Shown: positions 59,028 through 64,000 of the stretch, in pieces
Position numbering within the stretch: position 1 is the stretch's first letter
How the letters are laid out: every line of letters begins with the position of its first letter
From: DATIRA01 sp963766505
Lineage (GTDB): Bacteria > Pseudomonadota > Gammaproteobacteria > Steroidobacterales > Steroidobacteraceae
Direction of reading: 5' to 3'
DNA: 64,000 bases
NCBI GenBank assembly: GCA_963766505.1
Contig: CAVYAL010000001.1
Span: forward strand, 1 to 64,000
Position numbers and translations under genes: made by a program
The notes under the pieces: generated by a model
What the model was told of the DNA's origin: nothing
Databases searched by the model: none
Seen by the model: the letters and a program-made list of their open reading frames with translations, nothing else

Positions 59028-61196
59028 TCACGCCGCCTGCGGCTTGCCGCCGTCCGCCTGAAACGCCTCGCCCCGCGCCGCGCGGTCCTTCAGCCAGCGC
59101 GAGGGCTTGAAGCGCTTGCCGTAACGCTTCGCCAGCTGCTCGCACTCCGCGACGAATCTCGCGATCCCGACCGTGTCGATGTATGAGAGCGTCCCGCCCG
59201 TCCAGGCCGGGAAACCCCAGCCCAGGATCGAGCCGAGGTCGGCCTCGGCGGCCGTCGTGACCACCCCCTCCTCCATGCAGCGCGTGGTCTCGAGCGCCTG
59301 GATGTGCAGCAGGCGTTTCATCACTTCCTCGACCGGCGGCTGCTCGGGCAGCTGCGGGTACACCTCGCGCAGGCCCGGCCACAGGTGCTTCCTGCCTTGC
59401 TGCGGGTAATCGTAGAAGCCCGCGCCGAACCGCCGGCCCGGCCGCTTGAGTTCCTCGACGAACTTCTGGATCACCGCATACGCAGGCGGCTCCTTGAAGC
59501 GGCGGCCGAGGTCTTTCTCGGTCTGCTTGAGGACCTTCCACTGCAGGTCGATCGTCACTTCGTCGCTGACCGCGAGCGGGCCGACCGGCATTCCTGCCAG
59601 CTTCGCGGCATTCTCGATCAGCGCCGGGCTGATGCCCTCGCGGAGCATGGTCATGCCCTCGTAGCAGAACGTCCCGAAGCAGCGGCTCGTGTAGAAACCG
59701 CGGCTGTCGTTGACCACGATTGGCGTCTTGCGGAGCTGTCCGACGTAGTCGAGCGCACGGGCCAGCGTCGCGTCGGCGGTTTTCTTGCCGAGGATGACTT
59801 CCACCAGCGGCATCTTGTCCACCGGCGAGAAGAAATGAATGCCGATGAACTGCGCGGGCCGCTTCGAGGCCTGCGCGAGGCCCGTGATCGGCAACGTGGA
59901 GGTGTTACTCGCGAACACGGCGTCCGAGGCGATGACCGCCTCCGCCTTGCGCGTCACCTCGGCCTTCAGCTCGCGGTTCTCGAACACCGCCTCGATCACG
60001 AGCTCGCAGCCTGCGAGGTCCTCGTACATCGTCGTGGTCCTGATGCGATCGAGGATCGCGGCCACGTCCTCGGGCTTGCGCCGGCCGCGCTCGACCTGCT
60101 TCGCGAGCAGCTGCTGTGCGTAGGCCTTGCCCTTCTCGGCGAGCTCGAGCGTGGTGTCGAGCAGCACGACCTCGATCCCGGCCAGTGCCGAGACATAGGT
60201 CACGCCGGCACCCATCATCCCGGCCCCGAGCACGCCGAGCTTCTTCACCTGTGTCTTCGCGGGGCCCTGCGGGCGGCGGGCCAACTTGTCGGCGAGTCCC
60301 TTGTTGACGAACATCGTGCGCATCAGGTTGCGGGCGACCGGCCCCGCGAGCAGCTGGCCGAAGTACTTCGATTCGATCTCGAGGCCGGCGTCGATGGGCA
60401 GCTGCGTGCCCTCGTACACGGCCGAGAGGATTGCGAGCGGCGCGGGGTAATTGCGCTGCGTGGTCCGCGCCGTCAGTGCCGTGCCGACCATGAAGGTCTG
60501 GGCCACCGCCGGCGAGGTCATCCCGGCGCCCCCCGGGACCCGGAAACCCTTCTTGTCCCAGGGCTGCACTCCCTCGCCGCCGTCGAGTATCCAGCGTCGC
60601 GCGCGCTCGACGATCTCGGTCGCCGGCGCGAGCTCGTTGACGATCCCCTTCTTGAGCGCATCCGCCGCCCGCACCTGCCGTCCCTCGGTGATCAGCTTGA
60701 GCGCTTCGGTCACGCCGATCATTCGCGGCAGCCGCTGCGTTCCGCCTGCGCCCGGCAGCAGCCCGATCGTGACTTCCGGCAGGCCGACGGCCGCCTTGGG
60801 ACCATCCTCCATCACGCGGTAGTGGCAGGCGAGCGCAACCTCGAGTCCACCTCCGAGCGCGACGCCGTTGATCGCGGCAGCTACCGGCTTGCCGCAGGTC
60901 TCGAGCCGGCGAAGCAGGCGCGAAAGACCCTGGCTGAACCGGGCAGCCTCGGCGGGCGTCACGCCACGGTCATGGGCCCCGACCATGTCCTTGATGTCCG
61001 CGCCAGCCATGAAGCTCGACTTCGCGGAACCGATCACTGCGCCGCGCACGGCACCGTCGGTCGCGATCCGGCCGATACATTCCTCGAGGTCCTTCTGAAA
61101 TCCCGGCGTCAGCACGTTCATCGGCCGGTCGGCGACGTCTATCAACAGCAGCGCGATGCCGTCGCCATCCACGGAGTAACGGATGTTCTGTGTCAT
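59028..61196 (-). CDS. Bifunctional enoyl-CoA hydratase / 3-hydroxyacyl-CoA dehydrogenase (FadJ-like)
   Basis: A 722-residue beta-oxidation enzyme. The N-terminal crotonase domain keeps both catalytic glutamates, Glu119 in VALGGGLEVALACHYRV and Glu141 in VGLPEVTIGLLPGAGGTQRL, so hydration should work. The dehydrogenase domain has the NAD motif LGVLGAGMMGAGVTYVSALA, the catalytic His in FIGIHFFSPVDKMPLVEVI, and a 3HCDH C-terminal domain (GFYTSRCFGTF). It would act together with the thiolase encoded immediately upstream (33 bases away). fadB and fadJ types cannot be separated safely by eye. Confidence 0.92.
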   Translation of the reverse strand: MTQNIRYSVDGDGIALLLIDVADRPMNVLTPGFQKDLEECIGRIATDGAVRGAVIGSAKSSFMAGADIKDMVGAHDRGVTPAEAARFSQGLSRLLRRLETCGKPVAAAINGVALGGGLEVALACHYRVMEDGPKAAVGLPEVTIGLLPGAGGTQRLPRMIGVTEALKLITEGRQVRAADALKKGIVNELAPATEIVERARRWILDGGEGVQPWDKKGFRVPGGAGMTSPAVAQTFMVGTALTARTTQRNYPAPLAILSAVYEGTQLPIDAGLEIESKYFGQLLAGPVARNLMRTMFVNKGLADKLARRPQGPAKTQVKKLGVLGAGMMGAGVTYVSALAGIEVVLLDTTLELAEKGKAYAQQLLAKQVERGRRKPEDVAAILDRIRTTTMYEDLAGCELVIEAVFENRELKAEVTRKAEAVIASDAVFASNTSTLPITGLAQASKRPAQFIGIHFFSPVDKMPLVEVILGKKTADATLARALDYVGQLRKTPIVVNDSRGFYTSRCFGTFCYEGMTMLREGISPALIENAAKLAGMPVGPLAVSDEVTIDLQWKVLKQTEKDLGRRFKEPPAYAVIQKFVEELKRPGRRFGAGFYDYPQQGRKHLWPGLREVYPQLPEQPPVEEVMKRLLHIQALETTRCMEEGVVTTAAEADLGSILGWGFPAWTGGTLSYIDTVGIARFVAECEQLAKRYGKRFKPSRWLKDRAARGEAFQADGGKPQAA

Positions 61197-61229
61197 GAGA
61201 TCGATCCCGTAAGTCTTGCGGGCGTCCGG

Positions 61230-62438
61230 TCAGACGCGTTCGATGATGGTCGCGGTGCCCATGCCCGCGCCGATGCAGAGCGTCACGAGCGCCGTACTGA
61301 GTTCGCGTCGCTCGAGTTCATCGAGCGCCATACCGAGGATCACGGCACCGGTGGCGCCGAGCGGATGACCCAGTGCGATCGCGCCGCCGTTCACGTTGAC
61401 CTTGTCCGGCGTCAGGCTCATGTCCCGCATGAAGCGCAGCGCCACCGAGGCGAACGCCTCGTTGATCTCCCACAGATCGATGTCCGAGGCAGCCATCCGG
61501 GCCTTCTTGAGCGCCTTGCGGCTCGCGCCAGCCGGGCCCGTGAGCATGATCGTCGGCTCGCTGCCGACCGAGGCGAAGCCGCGAATGCGAGCACGCGGCC
61601 GGACGCCCAGCTTGCGCGCGATCTTCTTGTTTCCGACCAGCACTGCAGCGGCACCGTCGACGATGCCGCTCGAGTTCCCGGCCGTGTGCACGTGGTTGAT
61701 GGCCTCCACCTGCGGGTAGCGCTGGATCGCGACGGCGTCGAAGCCAGCCTCCTCGCCGGGCTGCACGAAGGCCGGCTTGAGCTTGGCGAGATCCTCCATC
61801 GTCGTGCCGGGTCGCAGGTACTCGTCCTTCGCAAGCACGACCTGCCCGATCACGTCCTTGACCGGCACCAGCGACCGGTCGAAGTGACCGCCCTGCTGCG
61901 CTGCGGCCGCGCGTCGCTGGCTCTCGACCGCGAACGCATCGACGTCCTCGCGCGTGAAGCCCTCCAGCGTCGCGATCAGGTCCGCGCTGATGCCCTGCGG
62001 CACGAAGTACTGGTGCCAGGCCACCTGCGGGTCGATTGCCCACGCACCCCCGTCCGAGCCCATCGGGACCCGTGACATGCACTCGACACCGCCGGCGACC
62101 AAAAGGTCGGACTGGCCGCACATCACGTGGGCAGCCGCCGAATTCACTGCCTCGAGCCCCGAGGAGCAGAAACGGTTCAACTGCTTGCCGGGGACGCTTT
62201 CGTCGTATCCGGCCACCAGTGCAGCCACCCTGGCGATGTTCGCGCCCTGCTCGCCGATCGGAGTCACGCAGCCGAGCACGACGTCCTCCACCCGGGAGGT
62301 ATCGAGTTCGTTACGGTCGCGCAGTGCGGCCAGCGTCTGCGCCGCCAGCTGCACCGGCGTGATCGTGTGCAGCGAGCCATCCTTGCGGCCGCGACCTCGC
62401 GGCGTACGCACGGCATCGAGTATGTATGCGTCGGTCAT
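61230..62438 (-). CDS. Acetyl-CoA C-acyltransferase (thiolase, FadA/FadI-like)
   Basis: A 402-residue thiolase. The nucleophilic Cys91 is in QLNRFCSSGLEAVNSAA; GGAIALGHPLGATGAVILGM and LCIGAGMGTATIIERV provide the catalytic His and second Cys. The N-terminus DAYILDAVRTPRGRGRKDGS and the gene order thiolase-FadJ-like suggest the beta-ketothiolase of a beta-oxidation complex. It follows the crotonase-like gene by about 60 bases on the same strand. Confidence 0.92.
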   Translation of the reverse strand: MTDAYILDAVRTPRGRGRKDGSLHTITPVQLAAQTLAALRDRNELDTSRVEDVVLGCVTPIGEQGANIARVAALVAGYDESVPGKQLNRFCSSGLEAVNSAAAHVMCGQSDLLVAGGVECMSRVPMGSDGGAWAIDPQVAWHQYFVPQGISADLIATLEGFTREDVDAFAVESQRRAAAAQQGGHFDRSLVPVKDVIGQVVLAKDEYLRPGTTMEDLAKLKPAFVQPGEEAGFDAVAIQRYPQVEAINHVHTAGNSSGIVDGAAAVLVGNKKIARKLGVRPRARIRGFASVGSEPTIMLTGPAGASRKALKKARMAASDIDLWEINEAFASVALRFMRDMSLTPDKVNVNGGAIALGHPLGATGAVILGMALDELERRELSTALVTLCIGAGMGTATIIERV

Positions 62439-62497
62439 TTAGCTTCCCCATTCAGGTCTTGCTGCAATGCAATGCTACCCCAGCGAACCCGCCCGGC

Positions 62498-63277
62498 TCA
62501 GCAGTACCGTGGCTTGCGCTTTTCCAGGAACGCGCCGACGCCTTCCCGGCCCTCCGCGCTCGCCGACTGCCGGGCAATCGCCCTGCCCTCGAGCGCCATC
62601 TGCGACTCGAGGCCCGGCTCCGAGGCGTCCATCAGTCGTTTCACCGCGCCGAAGGCGCCCGTCGGGCCCTGGGCCAGTCGCCCGGCCAGTTCCCGGGCCT
62701 TGGCGAGGACCTCGTCATCGGCCACGAGCTCGTTGACGAGGCCCCAGGCCAGCGCCTCCTCGGCCGAAAGCACTCGGTTGGTCAGGAAGAGTTCCAGCGC
62801 CCGTCGACGCCCGATGATCCGCGGCAGCAGGAACGACGTGCTGCAGTCGGGGGCGAGCGCGACACCCGTGTACGCGAGCGTGAACCGGCTGCTCCGCCCT
62901 GCAATGGCGAGGTCGGTTGCACACAGCAGGCCGACTCCTCCGCCGGCCGCCGTGCCGTTCACCGCCGCGATCACCGGGGCATGCATCCGGGTAAAGCAGC
63001 TCAGCGCGGCATGGATGTGAGTCGTCAGCTCGTTCAGGTAGGCCGGGGAACCCTCGCCCGCCTCGAGCATGCCGCGCAGGTCGCCGCCGAAGCAGAAGTG
63101 CCGGCCCGCACCGGTCAGGACCACGGCGCGGACCTGCGGGTCCGACTCGCAGCGGAGCGCGGCCGCCAGCAGCTCCCGCCCCAACGCCATGTCGAGCGAG
63201 TTCGAAGCCTCGGGCCGGTTCAGCGTGATCGTCGCGACGTTCGCGTCGACCTCGAGCAGTACGGTCTTGCTGTCCAC
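62498..63277 (-). CDS. Crotonase-fold enoyl-CoA hydratase/isomerase lacking the two canonical glutamates
   Basis: A 259-residue crotonase. The oxyanion-hole blocks are visible as FCFGGDLRGMLEAG and NGTAAGGGVGLL. At the first catalytic position the usual Glu is Gly116 and the second is also not Glu (TLAYTGVALAPDCSTSFLLP), so a simple hydratase is unlikely. The APD motif (Asp144) and LLPRIIGRRRALELFLT resemble PaaG-type isomerases. It probably isomerises or otherwise rearranges an enoyl-CoA. It lies between the 2Fe-2S ferredoxin and the thiolase on the same strand. Confidence 0.85.
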   Translation of the reverse strand: MDSKTVLLEVDANVATITLNRPEASNSLDMALGRELLAAALRCESDPQVRAVVLTGAGRHFCFGGDLRGMLEAGEGSPAYLNELTTHIHAALSCFTRMHAPVIAAVNGTAAGGGVGLLCATDLAIAGRSSRFTLAYTGVALAPDCSTSFLLPRIIGRRRALELFLTNRVLSAEEALAWGLVNELVADDEVLAKARELAGRLAQGPTGAFGAVKRLMDASEPGLESQMALEGRAIARQSASAEGREGVGAFLEKRKPRYC

Positions 63278-63306
63278 TCAGCACTCCCCACACCAGCGCC
63301 GGGCGT

Positions 63307-63624
63307 TCATTCCTCCGGCGCCACGGTCAGAACGATGCCGTCCATCTGCTCGGTGAACTCGACCTGGCAGCTGAGACGCGAGCGGTCGGGATCGTAACTC
63401 TGCAGCTCGACCAGCAGTTCCCGCTCATCAGACTGCGTCTCCGGCAACCGGTCCGCCCAGGCCGGGTCCACCAGCACGTGGCAGGTGGCGCAGGAGCAGA
63501 GCCCCCCGCAGATGGCGGTCACGCCGAAATCGTGCTCGCGCAGCGTCTCCATCAGCTTGAGGCCGACCTGCCCCTCGATCTCGTGGACAGCTCCCTGCTG
63601 ATCAGTCACGACCATTTTCGCCAT
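63307..63624 (-). CDS. Adrenodoxin-type 2Fe-2S ferredoxin
   Basis: A 105-residue plant/vertebrate-fold ferredoxin. The 2Fe-2S ligands are Cys39, Cys45, Cys48 and Cys86 (C-x5-C-x2-C then RLSCQVEF), with an extra Cys43 in the loop. The sequence resembles ferredoxins serving cytochrome P450 or Rieske-type oxygenases. The start MAKMVVTDQQGAVHEIEG is preceded by a purine-rich GGGAGGCG; the frame stays open further upstream but is not similar there. No oxygenase is adjacent inside the window; the partner may be to the right of the window end. Confidence 0.9.
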   Translation of the reverse strand: MAKMVVTDQQGAVHEIEGQVGLKLMETLREHDFGVTAICGGLCSCATCHVLVDPAWADRLPETQSDERELLVELQSYDPDRSRLSCQVEFTEQMDGIVLTVAPEE

Positions 63625-63691
63625 GCCGGCCTCGCGCCTCCCGAAACGGAACAAAAGAGAAACATTATTGCAGCGCAGCGCGCGCCGCGCA

Positions 63692-64000
63692 TCACGCCCA
63701 CGCCGCCCGATGTTCGAGGCTGCGTTCAATTTGTCCCGCAATCACCCGGAAGTCCGCGGATATTTCCGCCCCAGGGGTTTCCTGGGCCAGGTACCAGAGC
63801 AGGCGAACGTAGTCGAAGGCCCAGCAGGCGTCCTCGAGCTCGGACGCGCTGCCGGGCAGCGGCTCACCGTAGCCCGACAGGAGTCCGGCAAGCGCCGCCC
63901 GCGGTTCCGGATGGTGACAGAGGCAGGACGCGAGGTCGAAGAGAGGATCGCCCCGTCCGCCGTACTCCCAGTCCACCAGCCACAGCCGCCCGTCGTGATC
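63692..64000 (-). CDS. Phosphotransferase (choline/aminoglycoside kinase-like), C-terminal part only
   Basis: Only the C-terminal 100 or so residues are in the window; the gene runs off the end. It begins DHDGRLWLVDWEYGGRGDPL, where the DWE..GRGDP motif is the metal-binding DxD/DFG-equivalent of choline and aminoglycoside (APH) kinases, followed by FDLASCLCHHPEP. The fold transfers phosphate to a small alcohol or amine; LicA-type choline kinase and thiamine kinase are possible. It lies on the same strand as the acyl-CoA operon, 67 bases before the ferredoxin gene. Confidence 0.75.
   Translation of the reverse strand, partial: DHDGRLWLVDWEYGGRGDPLFDLASCLCHHPEPRAALAGLLSGYGEPLPGSASELEDACWAFDYVRLLWYLAQETPGAEISADFRVIAGQIERSLEHRAAWA

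Noticed and set aside
59304..62075. A 923-codon plus-strand open frame opposite the FadJ-like and thiolase genes
   Set aside because: Composition is that of a reversed coding strand; both minus-strand genes have complete catalytic motifs.

Overview
The window is 64 kb of dense, GC-rich chromosomal DNA from a bacterium. Gene content and order point to a gammaproteobacterium. The run guaA-guaB / xseA / der-bamB-yfgM-hisS-rodZ-pilW-rlmN-ndk-iscA-iscS-trmJ / suhB and the run queA-tgt-yajC-secD-secF follow the order known from Escherichia coli and relatives. A MetX close to the serine O-succinyltransferase type of Xanthomonas, a large NAD-type glutamate dehydrogenase and several acyl-CoA gene sets suggest an environmental, lipid- or amino-acid-degrading lineage in the Xanthomonadales/Nevskiales/Steroidobacter neighbourhood. 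The exact taxon cannot be fixed from the sequence alone.

Region by region: (1) 1-2.3 kb is an accessory patch with visibly lower GC: a decayed IS3-type transposase, a secreted amidohydrolase, a short diverged copy of an internal guaA segment and an antitoxin-like fragment, all abutting the 3' end of guaA. (2) 2.4-20.5 kb is housekeeping: GMP synthesis, exonuclease VII, an M23 peptidase, MetX, then a long minus-strand run for ribosome assembly, outer-membrane assembly, tRNA charging, cell shape, pilus biogenesis, rRNA/tRNA methylation, nucleotide balance and a reduced Fe-S assembly set. (3) 20.6-27 kb holds a TerC-type membrane protein and the Sec accessory/queuosine genes. (4) 27-30 kb is an ECF sigma / zinc anti-sigma / double-PDZ cassette with an L,D-transpeptidase-like gene. 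(5) 30.2-33.5 kb is tRNA-Leu(CAA) followed by a Rieske oxygenase overlapping a trimethylamine-dehydrogenase-like flavoenzyme, a likely amine N-demethylation pair. (6) 33.6-37.4 kb carries a Nudix hydrolase, 7Fe ferredoxin, DsbC, XerD and a frameshifted PlsC-like acyltransferase behind a good promoter. (7) 37.4-50 kb is an acyl-CoA block: fused isobutyryl-CoA mutase IcmF, a TetR regulator, thiolase, two short-chain dehydrogenases, a DUF2959 lipoprotein, ETF-ubiquinone oxidoreductase, acetoacetyl-CoA synthetase and ZapE. (8) 50-57 kb has a MarR regulator, the giant glutamate dehydrogenase, a glycosyltransferase and GpmA. (9) 57-64 kb is a second minus-strand acyl-CoA operon: SDR, nitronate-monooxygenase-like flavoprotein, FadJ-like bifunctional enzyme, thiolase, crotonase-fold protein, 2Fe-2S ferredoxin and the end of a phosphotransferase.

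The acyl-CoA genes would feed electrons through ETF and the encoded ETF-QO into the quinone pool; the trimethylamine-dehydrogenase-like enzyme would also be expected to use ETF. No etfAB, acyl-CoA dehydrogenase, rRNA, CRISPR array or complete mobile element was seen. No stretch longer than about 300 bases lacks a gene; the longest gaps are 45136-45384 and 30021-30234, described in the entries. All calls are from reading the sequence and remembered family motifs; no database search was run.
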